Positions 24,780-34,242 of a stretch of 64,000 nt of DNA are shown here, one piece after another. Both the position numbers and the translations under genes were made by a program. Each line of letters opens with the position of its first letter. The stretch's first letter is position 1. Origin of the DNA: Weissella oryzae SG25. GTDB taxonomy: Bacteria; Bacillota; Bacilli; Lactobacillales; Lactobacillaceae. The notes under the pieces were generated by a model. The model saw only the letters and a list, made by a program, of their open reading frames with translations, ran no database searches and was not told the DNA's origin. The stretch covers positions 62,001 to 126,000 of the forward strand of contig NZ_DF820486.1 in assembly GCF_000691805.2 (NCBI RefSeq), written 5' to 3'.

Positions 24780-26035
24780 TAAGCTTCACCTCCCTGCAAA
24801 GCATAGTCTAATTGAAGCTGTGCACGTAAAGCTACTTGCATGACATCTTCAGCCGTAACGGCTTTTAAGTTGTCCTGCCATTCAGCAATGCTTGTATGCT
24901 GGTTTGTTAATGCTTGGGTCAACTCTCGGTCAACAATTCGGGCTGGTTGATCTAAGGCTAATAAGAAATCAACATTCATTAATTGCTTAATCGTTGCTAA
25001 TTCGTCAGGACTGACTAGTTCTGTTTGTAGGCGCGCTAATTCGGCTTCGATTCGCTGGCGCGTTTCAGCAAGATTACTGCGTTCAACCCCCGCTTCAACC
25101 AAAAGAACCCCAGTAAAGAGATTATAATCAGATGAAATTGCATAAGCCAGGCCTGCACTCTCACGAACATTCATAAATAACCGTGAGACTGCGTGCCCCC
25201 CCAAAAGCATATTGAAGACATAAGCCGCGAAACGCTCATTAGCACTCACCTTTAATTGATAGATTAACACTAAGTGGGCTTGATTGACGTCAGATTGAAC
25301 CCGCAACGCTTTAACTTGCTCCAATAAAGGTTGTTGATAATTCAAGCTTAGTTTAGGTTGTCGAGCTGCCCAATGCCAGCTCATAAATGCAGTGCGAATC
25401 ATCTCAGCATCAACTTGACCAAAGACCACAATATCAACGCGATCATTAGCTAGCATTGCTTGCCATGCCTGATATGCTACCAGTCGGTTAGTTTCAACCA
25501 GCAACTCCTCTGAACCAAATGCTGGTAGCGCCTGATCTTTGGATACAAAATACACTTGCAGCGCTTGACGTAACGCTAAATATTGTCGATCTTCTTTGAG
25601 GCCGGCTAGTTCGTCTAACGTAATCGCCTTTTGACGCTCAAAAACAGTTAAATGAAAGCCACGGTCACCATCAATCAAAGGATATAACAAAGATGACTTT
25701 AAGAAGGCTAAGCCGGCTTGTAACGTGTTCTCCCCGGCTGGTAAATACTCGTTATCAGCTAAGACCAAGCTTGCCCGTACCGTATGCAATTGTCCTGTTT
25801 TCATCACGTCAACATTAAAATCAGCCCCATATAATTTACTCTGGGCCTGTGCCATCAACTTTTGCGATGGTAATTCTGCTGAAACTGTCTCAACCATATT
25901 ACTTGCCAAGACACGTGGACCAACCATATTTGCAGTTAAATTTTGCGTAAAATTCACCTGAATATGCGTAGTTGCAAAACCTTGATTTGGTAGCACATGT
26001 AAATATACTCCCTCAACTAACTCCATTGTTGCCAA
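24779..26035 (-). CDS. M16-family peptidase-like protein without catalytic motif (YmfF-like)
   Basis: The 418-residue protein has the M16 fold by its pattern (GSEEL..., HAVSRLFMNVRESAGLAYAISSDYNLFTGVLLVEAGV), but the N-terminal position of HxxEH reads MVETVSAELPSQK with no zinc ligands. It should be the non-catalytic half of the heterodimer with the next gene. The start is uncertain: a TTG at 26035 (AGG nine bases before) gives the length listed, while an ATG at 26026 gives a protein three residues shorter. cls lies 34 bases upstream. Confidence 0.85.
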   Translation of the reverse strand: MATMELVEGVYLHVLPNQGFATTHIQVNFTQNLTANMVGPRVLASNMVETVSAELPSQKLMAQAQSKLYGADFNVDVMKTGQLHTVRASLVLADNEYLPAGENTLQAGLAFLKSSLLYPLIDGDRGFHLTVFERQKAITLDELAGLKEDRQYLALRQALQVYFVSKDQALPAFGSEELLVETNRLVAYQAWQAMLANDRVDIVVFGQVDAEMIRTAFMSWHWAARQPKLSLNYQQPLLEQVKALRVQSDVNQAHLVLIYQLKVSANERFAAYVFNMLLGGHAVSRLFMNVRESAGLAYAISSDYNLFTGVLLVEAGVERSNLAETRQRIEAELARLQTELVSPDELATIKQLMNVDFLLALDQPARIVDRELTQALTNQHTSIAEWQDNLKAVTAEDVMQVALRAQLQLDYALQGGEA

Positions 26036-26069
26036 AAACTCTTACCTGACTTTTCTCTTTTTTATTTAC

Positions 26070-27506
26070 TTAAAGAATTGGAGCAAGCAAGCGTGAAAAC
26101 ATCTGTTTAAAGGTTAACCAGTGTGACTGTGCCGCATAGGTTGCCTCAGTTACCCGCTTTGCTTGCTTTAAATCATTTTCAAATTGCGCTTCTAAGTCCT
26201 GTGCAATTGTTTGATCATACATAAAAGCATTAACTTCAAAATTCAAATCAAAAGACCGAATATCCATATTTGCCGTACCAACCGAGGCAAATTTACCATC
26301 AACTACAACTACTTTAGCATGCAAGAAGCCGCCTTCATAGGTGTAAACTTCCCCACCCGCTAACATTAACTCACGGGCAAAATACTGCGTAGCTCGATAA
26401 ACGAAAACATGATCCGGTCGATTAGGAATCATTAATCGGACTTTAACACCTGCCATAGCTGCTAATTGCAACAACTCTAACATTGCTTGCTTAGGAATAA
26501 AGTAAGGCGTTTGGATTGTAATTGATTCTTTAGCTCGGGCAAATAATTGTAAATAACCTTGATAAATTTGCTTAACTTCACTATCCGGACCAGATGAAAC
26601 AATTTGCATTGCAACATTGCCTTGCACTACAGGTGAAGGGAAATATTCATCCGCAAAATCAATTTTTGCTTTACGTGTTGTTGCATTCCAGTCTAGAAAA
26701 AAACGACTCTGCATTGCCAAAACAGCATCACCAGCAATTCGCAAATGAGTATCGCGCCAATAGCCAAACTTCTTAAATTTGCCCACATATTGATCACCAA
26801 TATTAAAACCGCCGACATAACCAATATTACCATCGATAATTACTAACTTTCGATGCATTCGATTGTTAATTCGGAAGGTAAACGGCTGCCACCAAGGCAT
26901 TAAAAATGCTTCAACCTGACCACCGGCATCCTTTAGTGGTTTAAAGAGCCGTTTGTGGCGCCCATGTGAGCCCCACATATCATAAATTACCCGCACGCGT
27001 ACTCCTCTGGCCGCACTTTGCGTTAGCGCATTAATAATTTGATTACCAATTTCATCATCGTAAATTGTAAAATACTCAACATTTATATGATGCTTGGCAT
27101 TTGCAATATCAAACAGAAGCGCCGTAAATTTTTCATAGCCATCATCAAAAATTTTGACAGCATTTGCCTGCGTAAAGATTGCTTCATCATTTTTTAAAAA
27201 AAGTCGGATAAAAGCCTCCGCCTCACTGCGGCCATCATTGGCACTTAATAAGGCAGCTTGATGTTCAGCAATTCTATCAATTCCCATGGCCTCTTGCGCC
27301 TGTAGATTAAAAATATGTTTATTAGATAATTTACGCCCCAAAATAAAATAAATCATAAAGCCGACCACTGGAAAGAAGATTAAAACTAATAGCCAGGCCC
27401 AGATTGATGAAATGTCTCTTTTTTCTCTGAAAACGGTGATCACAGCTGCAATAATATTTAAAAGTACAATTAACTCAACCGTTCGTAAAATCACATTACT
27501 AGCCAT
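26070..27506 (-). CDS. cls: Cardiolipin synthase
   Basis: Cls joins two phosphatidylglycerol molecules to make cardiolipin in the membrane. The 478-residue protein has two N-terminal membrane segments and two phospholipase D HKD motifs: HRKLVIIDG with GGFNIGDQY after it, and HAKVVVVDGKFASVGTANMD. Length and order match bacterial ClsA. AGGAGGTG precedes the ATG. It sits upstream of the ymfF/ymfH/rodZ/pgsA group, so the precursor-making enzyme PgsA and Cls are close neighbours on one strand. Confidence 0.93.
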   Translation of the reverse strand: MASNVILRTVELIVLLNIIAAVITVFREKRDISSIWAWLLVLIFFPVVGFMIYFILGRKLSNKHIFNLQAQEAMGIDRIAEHQAALLSANDGRSEAEAFIRLFLKNDEAIFTQANAVKIFDDGYEKFTALLFDIANAKHHINVEYFTIYDDEIGNQIINALTQSAARGVRVRVIYDMWGSHGRHKRLFKPLKDAGGQVEAFLMPWWQPFTFRINNRMHRKLVIIDGNIGYVGGFNIGDQYVGKFKKFGYWRDTHLRIAGDAVLAMQSRFFLDWNATTRKAKIDFADEYFPSPVVQGNVAMQIVSSGPDSEVKQIYQGYLQLFARAKESITIQTPYFIPKQAMLELLQLAAMAGVKVRLMIPNRPDHVFVYRATQYFARELMLAGGEVYTYEGGFLHAKVVVVDGKFASVGTANMDIRSFDLNFEVNAFMYDQTIAQDLEAQFENDLKQAKRVTEATYAAQSHWLTFKQMFSRLLAPIL

Positions 27507-27593
27507 GTACCCACCTCCTAAAGAATAACTTAATCCAGAATAGCAGACTTATATGAACAAAAAAAGAGCATTACCCGGCTTTTCTTAGTTAGA

Positions 27594-27629
27594 CAAAAAA
27601 AGTATTGGCCTCAAGCTGAAGCCAATACT
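27594..27629 (-). terminator. Terminator of gntP
   Basis: Minus-strand stem AGTATTGGC / GCCAATACT with an 11-base loop, followed by seven T. Confidence 0.85.
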
Positions 27630-27639
27630 AAAATATTTT

Positions 27640-29139
27640 TTACTTAAATACTACACTCAAAAGTAGCACGACTAACAAACCGACCACCGAGATAATTGTT
27701 TCTAAGACTGTCCAAATTTTCAGTGTTTGGGTAACATCCAAATCAAAGAATTCCTTAAACATCCAGAAACCAGCATCATTCACGTGAGAAGCGGCTAATG
27801 AACCGGCACCAATTGCCAAAACCACAAAGGCTGGGTTCACAGTAGCACTTGCGACCAAAGGTGCAACGATACCAGCAGCTGTCAAACCAGCCACGGTTGC
27901 TGAACCAACAGATACACGGATAATTACCGCAATCAACCAAGCAAAGATGATTGGTGACATGTGAGTGTGTGCAAAGGCAGTTGCGATTGCGACTGAGATA
28001 CCACCAGCAGTTAGTACACCCTTAAAGGCTGCACCACCAGCAATAACCATCAAAAGATTGGCAATTGACTTCAAGGCATCAGACATTGACTTACCAACTT
28101 GACCCATTGTGCGGTTTTGCTTTGGTCCCATTGACCAGATTGCAAAGGCCATTGCAATGACCATGGCAATCACTGGGTTACCAATGAAGGAAACGAAGTG
28201 TGCAAAACCAGATGGGTGAAGTAGGTAACCCTTTTGAGCAGCTGGTGTCAAAAGCTTCCAAGCTGCATCACCAATCGTACCACCATAAACTTGCTTACCA
28301 CCATTAGCGGTCATTGTGAAAATTGTTGAAAGCAAAAGTAAGATAACTGGCATCAATGATGTCAAAATTGAAAGACCAAAACTTGGTGTGTCCTCCAACT
28401 TGAAAGTCTTTACTTCACCAAAGGCATCAAGTGTCTTGGTAATCTTGAAAGCACCTGGCTCCATCTTACGTGCCCAACGAGTGAACACTGGACCAGCAAC
28501 TAACATCGCTACAATGGCAACGATAATACCATACATCAACACAACTCCAATGTTAGCCCCTAACATATTTGTAACGGCTGTTGGTGATGGCTGTGGTGGC
28601 AAGAAACCTTGTGCAGCAGACAAAGCCGCTGCCATTGGAATACCAAGATAAAGTAGTGGCACTTCTGCTTCAAGGGCAATCGTAAAGACGATTGGAATCA
28701 AAACAACCAAACCAACTTCAAACAATAGTGAAATTCCGATGATAAATGATGCACCGGCAACGGCCCACTGCAAACGCTTCTTACCAAAACGACTAATCAA
28801 GGTTGAAGCGATACGATAAGAACCACCAGCATCAGAAACCAAACGACCAATCATTGATCCCATACCGAAGACAATGATTAGCTCACCCATCGTACCACCA
28901 ATACCTGTTTTAAGGGCATCACCGATACCGGCTGGGTTCATACCCAAAGCCAAGGCGACCAAGATTGAGATAATAATCAATGAAACAAAAGTATTAACTT
29001 TCAACTTCAAAATGAAGAATAGTAGTAAGGCAATTCCGATAATCAAAATCAAAAATGGCCATACATTCACATCACTCATCATCCATTGAAAGAGTCCGGT
29101 TGTTGGATTTACAGTAAATCCAGACAAAAGCGTAAACAT
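27640..29139 (-). CDS. gntP: Gluconate permease, GntP family
   Basis: The protein of 499 residues has about 12-14 membrane segments and clear GntP features: LGMNPAGIGDALKTGIGGTMGELIIVFGMGSMIGRLVSDAGG near the N-terminus, PPQPSPTAVTNMLGAN, and the C-terminal HVNDAGFWMFKEFF. GntP proteins take up gluconate with protons. I used the ATG at 29139 with AAGGAG 7 bases upstream; an earlier in-frame start has no ribosome binding site. gntK is 207 bases upstream on the same strand. That spacer holds an inverted repeat, so gntP may have separate control. Confidence 0.92.
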   Translation of the reverse strand: MFTLLSGFTVNPTTGLFQWMMSDVNVWPFLILIIGIALLLFFILKLKVNTFVSLIIISILVALALGMNPAGIGDALKTGIGGTMGELIIVFGMGSMIGRLVSDAGGSYRIASTLISRFGKKRLQWAVAGASFIIGISLLFEVGLVVLIPIVFTIALEAEVPLLYLGIPMAAALSAAQGFLPPQPSPTAVTNMLGANIGVVLMYGIIVAIVAMLVAGPVFTRWARKMEPGAFKITKTLDAFGEVKTFKLEDTPSFGLSILTSLMPVILLLLSTIFTMTANGGKQVYGGTIGDAAWKLLTPAAQKGYLLHPSGFAHFVSFIGNPVIAMVIAMAFAIWSMGPKQNRTMGQVGKSMSDALKSIANLLMVIAGGAAFKGVLTAGGISVAIATAFAHTHMSPIIFAWLIAVIIRVSVGSATVAGLTAAGIVAPLVASATVNPAFVVLAIGAGSLAASHVNDAGFWMFKEFFDLDVTQTLKIWTVLETIISVVGLLVVLLLSVVFK

Positions 29140-29250
29140 ACACAAACTCCTTTTCAAAAACAATCTACAAATAAGATAAAAATTGCATCGTGGTCAAAAG
29201 CTAATTTGACCACCTGCTAAAACTACTACTAGTTCCAAGCATTGTCAATA

Positions 29251-29266
29251 CATTTAAAATTAAATG
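29251..29266. promoter_or_regulatory. Inverted repeat in the gntK-gntP spacer
   Basis: CATTTAA-AA-TTAAATG is perfectly symmetric and sits within a wider TGTCA...TGACA pair (29243-29268), about 110 bases before gntP. It may be an operator or a weak processing hairpin. Confidence 0.4.
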
Positions 29267-29346
29267 ACATTAACAAATTTTAAAAAAATAATAAAATTGA
29301 AATAATAAAATATTAATTCAGTTCAATCAAAAAACTATCCGCTAAA

Positions 29347-30882
29347 TTAGTCTTTATGGCTATGCTTCCGTTGGAAATCAGCAATATTCTTGTACTCAGT
29401 CTGCAATTGACGTGACAACCGAATAAAGATTGGTGCTAATTCACGATAAGCTTCATAATTTTCAGGATTTGGCTCATAAGTATTTGAATCACCAATCATT
29501 CCACCAATTACATCTAAGCTATCAATCATCCCCAAAGCTTTTTGCGCCATTACTGTAGCTGCCAAAGCCCCTGATTCAAAGGCCATTGGTACTGTTACAG
29601 GTTGCTCAAAAATATCCGCCATCATCTGGCGCCACAAAGGTGAGCGAGCAAAGCCACCGGTTCCTTGAATTGACTTAAGATCACCAACAACTTCTTCAAG
29701 CGCTAGTGACACCATGTAAATATTGAAGACAATTCCTTCCAAGACGGCCCGGGCCATGTGGGCCCGAGTATGACCATGATTCAAACCAAAGAAAGAACCA
29801 CGGGCATTTGCATCCCAAATTGGAGCACGCTCTCCGCCAAGATATGGATGGAAAAGTAAACCATCTGACCCAGCCGGAATTTTAGATGCAATGTCTGTCA
29901 ACAAATCATAAGTGTCAATTCCCAATAAAGCTGCAGTTGATGACTCTGCATCAAACATTTTATCGCGAGCCCAACGGAAAACATCACCACCATTGTTGAC
30001 AGGTCCACCAACGACCCAGTGATCGCGGTCTAAGGCATAAGTAAATGTTCGCGCCTTTGGATCAATTCTTGGTCTGTCGGTCACAACCCGAATCGCACCT
30101 GAAGTTCCAATTGTGATTGCTGCAACTCCTGGTTGAATTGCATTAACCCCTAAGTTTGACAATGGTCCATCGCCGGCACCGTAAACGAATGGCGTCTCAA
30201 CTGGTAAGCCCATCACTTTAGCGTAAACCTTGTCCATCCCCCGCTCAATCTCATAGGGTTCAACTGGTGTTGGCAATTGTTCCGCCTTAATGCCTGTCAA
30301 TTCAAGGGCTTGCTCATCCCAAGCTAGATTAAAGATATTAAACAAGCCAGTACCTGAAGCAATTGAGTAATCCATTTTATTTGCGCCAAACAAACGGTGG
30401 AACAAATATTCCTTAATTCCTAAATAGTGCTTTGCTTTTTTATAAATATCTGGCTTATCACCTTTTAACCAAAGTAGCTTTGACAAAGGCGCCATCGGGT
30501 GAATTGGTGTACCAGTCTTGGCATAAAGTTCATTACCAAGACCAGTTGCCTTAAGTTCTTCGGTGTACTTAACTGCGCGACTGTCAGCCCAGGTAATCAC
30601 CCGGGTCAATGGATGCCAGTCTTCATCAAAGGCAATCAGTGAATGCATTGCTGAACTGAAAGAAACAGCCAGAACCGTACCTGCCTTAGCAGCGCGGGTT
30701 ACTTCCGTCATTGCATCCATAAAGGCTTCAAAAATTTCATTAATATCTTCTTCAGCCATATCTGGCTCATCTCGATACAAATTATATCCCTTATTTGAGC
30801 TTGCAATGACATTACCAGCTGTATCAAACAATACTGCTTTCGTTGATGTTGTTCCCAAATCAACGCCAATCAAGTAATCCAT
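29347..30882 (-). CDS. gntK: Gluconokinase, FGGY family
   Basis: GntK phosphorylates gluconate to 6-phosphogluconate, which enters the phosphoketolase pathway in heterofermenters. The product of 511 residues opens with GVDLGTTSTKAVLFD (phosphate-1 loop of the sugar kinase fold), has TWADSRA, and GTSGAIRVVTDRP then GGPVNNGGDVFRW and GERAPIWDANARGSFFGL in the second half, as in FGGY gluconate/xylulose kinases. The ATG at 30882 follows GGGAGATA; upstream in-frame codons are promoter sequence. Xylulokinase is the main alternative, but the adjoining GntP favours gluconate. Confidence 0.92.
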   Translation of the reverse strand: MDYLIGVDLGTTSTKAVLFDTAGNVIASSNKGYNLYRDEPDMAEEDINEIFEAFMDAMTEVTRAAKAGTVLAVSFSSAMHSLIAFDEDWHPLTRVITWADSRAVKYTEELKATGLGNELYAKTGTPIHPMAPLSKLLWLKGDKPDIYKKAKHYLGIKEYLFHRLFGANKMDYSIASGTGLFNIFNLAWDEQALELTGIKAEQLPTPVEPYEIERGMDKVYAKVMGLPVETPFVYGAGDGPLSNLGVNAIQPGVAAITIGTSGAIRVVTDRPRIDPKARTFTYALDRDHWVVGGPVNNGGDVFRWARDKMFDAESSTAALLGIDTYDLLTDIASKIPAGSDGLLFHPYLGGERAPIWDANARGSFFGLNHGHTRAHMARAVLEGIVFNIYMVSLALEEVVGDLKSIQGTGGFARSPLWRQMMADIFEQPVTVPMAFESGALAATVMAQKALGMIDSLDVIGGMIGDSNTYEPNPENYEAYRELAPIFIRLSRQLQTEYKNIADFQRKHSHKD

Positions 30883-30932
30883 AATTATCTCCCACAAAAA
30901 CAAAATTTCAAAAATCACGCTATAAACTATTA

Positions 30933-30950
30933 ACCTATAATATTTTAGGT
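30933..30950. promoter_or_regulatory. Candidate GntR-type operator over the gntK -10 box
   Basis: ACCTATAATATTTTAGGT is an 18-bp near-perfect inverted repeat (one mismatched pair) covering the -10 box and the likely start point. GntR-family regulators of gluconate genes use sites of this size. Confidence 0.55.
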
Positions 30951-30970
30951 AAATTCTTTTCAAATTGCAA
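30942..30970 (-). promoter_or_regulatory. Promoter of the gntK-gntP unit
   Basis: -35 TTGCAA (30965-30970) and -10 TAAAAT (30942-30947) with 17-base spacing on the minus strand. Confidence 0.65.
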
Positions 30971-30979
30971 GCGTTTTAC
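30966..30979. promoter_or_regulatory. Candidate catabolite-responsive element (CcpA)
   Basis: TGCAAGCGTTTTAC matches the cre consensus (TGNAARCGNWWWCA) at all but the last two positions and overlaps the -35 box, so CcpA binding would block the gluconate genes when better sugars are present. Confidence 0.5.
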
Positions 30980-31031
30980 CTGTAAGATTTTTTCATAATC
31001 GTCACCTTCTAATAAAACTAATCCTAATTGA

Positions 31032-31991
31032 TTAATTAGCACTACCTGATTCTGGGTGATAGACCATGCGCCCATCCAAGGCAAAAATGCGTTGTGAAAA
31101 CTCACCAGGCTGTGTATCGGCTAACGCCTTGTCAAAACTTTGCATATTTGCATCTAATTCATCGAGCAGATGCAAAACCTGTGCCTCTTTGACCATTGGC
31201 CTAACTGGTGAACCCCAATCTAATTGGCCATGATGTGCCAAAACGACATGCCTTAGTAAAATCATATCCTCACTAAATAAGTCGATTTTAAGCTCATGCG
31301 CAGCTAAAACAATTTGTTCATCAATAATTGCGATGTGGCCTAAAAGGTTACCTGCAGTCGTATATTTAGTTGCGACCGGACCAGACAGCTCAATCACCTT
31401 ACCCAAATCATGTAAGAGTGCACCGGCATAAAGTAGCGACTCATCAAGGTCTTCATATTGTTTAGCAACTGCCTGCGCTAAATGAGCAATCGACAGACTA
31501 TGAAAGGCTAGTCCACCCGTAAAGGCATGATGATTACTCTTAGCTGCCGGGTACTTATAAAATTCCTCTTGATACTCTTTTAAAAGATACCGAACAATCC
31601 GATTCCAAGTTGGATTTACAATTTTGAAGACCAATTCTGTCACTTCAGCAGTCATTTCAGCTTTTTTCAATGGTGCAGCTTGAATAAAATCAGCTGGATC
31701 GTGCGGTTCAGTCTCCGTAGTCTTACGAATACTAAGGATTTTTAATTGCGGTTTATCCTTGTACTCTTGGCGAATTGCCGACACCGCGACAACTTGACCT
31801 GCTTTTAAGTCAGCCAGCTCCTCAGCGGTAACTTCCCACTTCATACCTGAAATTTCACCAGTCTGATCAGCTAACGTGACAGCAATATATGGCTTTCCTT
31901 GTTGCGTAACTCTTTGATCTAATTCCTTCAAAATCGTAAAAGCGGTAAAATGCTCATTCAATTTAACGTCTTTAAGTAATTTTTCATCCAT
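31032..31991 (-). CDS. yhaM: 3'-5' exoribonuclease YhaM
   Basis: The 319-residue protein has an N-terminal OB-fold (VTLADQTGEISGMKWEVT...) and an HD domain with NHHAFTGGLAFHSLSIAHLA, the HD pair in LLHDLGKVIEL, and HHGQLDWGSPV further on. YhaM degrades RNA (and DNA) from the 3' end with Mn2+. The start is uncertain: ATG 31991 is 13 bases from GGAG, while a TTG at 32000 is 4 bases from it. The gene follows yhaN by about 10 bases; yhaO-yhaN-yhaM is the conserved Firmicute order. Confidence 0.93.
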   Translation of the reverse strand: MDEKLLKDVKLNEHFTAFTILKELDQRVTQQGKPYIAVTLADQTGEISGMKWEVTAEELADLKAGQVVAVSAIRQEYKDKPQLKILSIRKTTETEPHDPADFIQAAPLKKAEMTAEVTELVFKIVNPTWNRIVRYLLKEYQEEFYKYPAAKSNHHAFTGGLAFHSLSIAHLAQAVAKQYEDLDESLLYAGALLHDLGKVIELSGPVATKYTTAGNLLGHIAIIDEQIVLAAHELKIDLFSEDMILLRHVVLAHHGQLDWGSPVRPMVKEAQVLHLLDELDANMQSFDKALADTQPGEFSQRIFALDGRMVYHPESGSAN

Positions 31992-32001
31992 AATATTCAA
32001 C

Positions 32002-34242
32002 TTACTCCATCAAATTAATTATATTGGCAACATAATTAGGCTTTTTAATCGTAAAGTAAAGAATCTGCTGAGTTTGACCTAATTTACTCAATAAGTTAAT
32101 CATACGCCCATAACGTTCATCATCAAAATCTACAAAAGCATCATCAATTAATAGCGGTAAAGTAAAGCTTGTGGCAATTACCTGGCTAAAGGCTAAACGC
32201 ATTGCTACATACAATTGTTCGGCTGTACCCTTAGACAATTCAGTTACGCTCAACAGCTGTCCAGCCTGATTTTGCACTTGTAAAAGTTTGCCCGATGTAA
32301 CCAATTTTTGATAGCGATTAGCCGTTAAATATGCTAAATATTCTTGGCTTTTTTCTAACATGGTTGGTAATCGATCTGCAATCGTTAAGGTTAGGGTCTG
32401 ATTAATCCATTGAGCCGCCAGCCGGTCAACTAGTACCGCTGTTAATTCATGACTAGCTTGGGCTCGTAAATCGGCTAAATGCTGCTTAGCTTGTTGCACT
32501 TGATTGTCATTTGCCAATCGTTCTAAGCGAACTGCAATTGTTGCTAATTGTTGCTGTTGCTCAGCTAACTGGGCTGCTAGTTCCGTGGCATTTAACTCAG
32601 GGTATTTATTACCAATCTGCAAAGTCTTAGGATCGACTGAGCCCAGTTGCGTGTTCAAAGCTTGTTGCTCTTGTAATAATACCTGTCTTTGTTGGTCAGC
32701 TTGACGTTTAACGGTTAAATCAGTACTATCCTTAGCGCCTAATTGGGCCAGCAAAGTAAGCTGTTGACCTTTAAGTTGACCCAAAACTGTACGGTGTTGA
32801 TTTTGACTGGCACGTCTAGCTTGTAGTTCAGCTAAATTCTGCTGGTAATCAGTTAATTTAGTTCCTTGCACTAAATGGCCTAATTGCTCTTTTAGTTGTG
32901 CCATTTCGGGCATCAAGGCTTGTAATTGTTGGTTGGTTTTTGCAATATTTTCATCCAAATGTTCAAGATGTTGACGGTCAGTTGACTCAGACGTTACTGT
33001 TGTTATTGGCTTGTCTGGTTGCTGTTGTAGCTTTCGCCATTGCAAGCCTAGTAACGCCAAGGCAAGTACCAAAAATAGGCCTGCTAAAGCAGCCTGCTTA
33101 AGGCCAAAGGCAAAAATTGCCGCAATTGCTGCAAAAATTCCCAAGCCTAAAAATAAATAGGTTTGTTTTTGGTTTGGGGCTGCAATCGGTTGCTTATCAG
33201 TTTTTTGCTGCTGTGACCACCCATGTTGACTTAAAATATGTTGGCGCTCAGCCTGCAAATCTAACTGGCGTTCAACTAATAACTTTTGTTCACGGTCATT
33301 GATTGCGAGTTGCTCGACAAACCGCCTGGCTTGACTTAATTCGGTGTCACTCGCTAAAGTCATGTCAGGACTAGCATTAGCTTCTTGCAAACTAATCTGT
33401 GCCATTAAACCATCGTATTCATTTAAAAGTTGTTGATCAAGCGCTACTGGCAATTGCGCTAATTGCCGCTCTATTTCATCCAATCGTGCCAGCAGTGGCT
33501 GAATTTGTTGTTGTTCTAATAATAAATGTTCATTTTGCCGTTCAGTGTTTTGGAGTGATTTGAGCTGTGTAATCTGTTGATTAATCTTTGTTTGTTCTGC
33601 CAATAAGTCCGCTACTAATGGTTGTTTATCTAATAAGTCCTGAACTAGGTCCGCTTGCTTTGAAATCGCCTTAAGTAATTGATTTAATGGTCGCTTAGCA
33701 AGTTTGGTGGCTCCTAAAACATTGCTCGCTGCTTGCTCTAAATCATCAGCTTTTTGCGCCCATTTCTCACTACCAGGTACTGCCAATTGGCCTAGTCGCT
33801 TAGCAAAATCATCTGGTTTCAAAGAAAAAACCGCTAATAAATCGGTTTGATTAAATGAAAAAACCGCTTCAAAAGTTTCACGGTCAATTGGTCCTAAAAC
33901 TTCAGCTAATAACTGCTCCGGAGCTGCCAATTCTTGCTGGTTTGCCAGCAGATGAATTGATAACTCACTTTGTGTACGACCTAACCGCGTTAATTGATAC
34001 CGTTGGCCTTCATGGATAAAAATTAAATGACCACCGTAGATTGCTTGCTGGCTTTGTTGATAGGTATTAACACGGTTCCCACGCTTTTGCGGAAATCCGT
34101 ATAACATAGCTACTATAAATTGATGTAGAGTCGTCTTGCCAGCGGCATTTAAACCATAAATCACATTGAAGCCCTCTGTAAAATCAAATTCACGTTGGGT
34201 CCACTGACCAAAGCCCTCAATAATTGCTTTTTCAATTTTCAT
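32002..34242 (-). CDS. YhaN-like SMC/SbcC-type ATPase with membrane hairpin
   Basis: The product of about 746 residues starts with an ABC half-site (EGFGQW..., Walker A IYGLNAAGKTTLHQF), continues with two long coiled-coil arms rich in Gln and Leu, and ends with the signature region LSKGTAEQLYVAMRLAF and Walker B LPLLIDDAFVDFDDERYG. In the middle lie two hydrophobic stretches (from YLFLGLGIFAAIAAIFAFGL to LALALLGLQW), as in Bacillus YhaN, so the arm tips may sit in the membrane. It partners the SbcD-like nuclease encoded upstream. The ATG at 34242 overlaps that gene by 11 bases; a GTG 12 bases earlier overlaps the ribosome binding site GAGGTGAGG. Confidence 0.88.
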   Translation of the reverse strand: MKIEKAIIEGFGQWTQREFDFTEGFNVIYGLNAAGKTTLHQFIVAMLYGFPQKRGNRVNTYQQSQQAIYGGHLIFIHEGQRYQLTRLGRTQSELSIHLLANQQELAAPEQLLAEVLGPIDRETFEAVFSFNQTDLLAVFSLKPDDFAKRLGQLAVPGSEKWAQKADDLEQAASNVLGATKLAKRPLNQLLKAISKQADLVQDLLDKQPLVADLLAEQTKINQQITQLKSLQNTERQNEHLLLEQQQIQPLLARLDEIERQLAQLPVALDQQLLNEYDGLMAQISLQEANASPDMTLASDTELSQARRFVEQLAINDREQKLLVERQLDLQAERQHILSQHGWSQQQKTDKQPIAAPNQKQTYLFLGLGIFAAIAAIFAFGLKQAALAGLFLVLALALLGLQWRKLQQQPDKPITTVTSESTDRQHLEHLDENIAKTNQQLQALMPEMAQLKEQLGHLVQGTKLTDYQQNLAELQARRASQNQHRTVLGQLKGQQLTLLAQLGAKDSTDLTVKRQADQQRQVLLQEQQALNTQLGSVDPKTLQIGNKYPELNATELAAQLAEQQQQLATIAVRLERLANDNQVQQAKQHLADLRAQASHELTAVLVDRLAAQWINQTLTLTIADRLPTMLEKSQEYLAYLTANRYQKLVTSGKLLQVQNQAGQLLSVTELSKGTAEQLYVAMRLAFSQVIATSFTLPLLIDDAFVDFDDERYGRMINLLSKLGQTQQILYFTIKKPNYVANIINLME

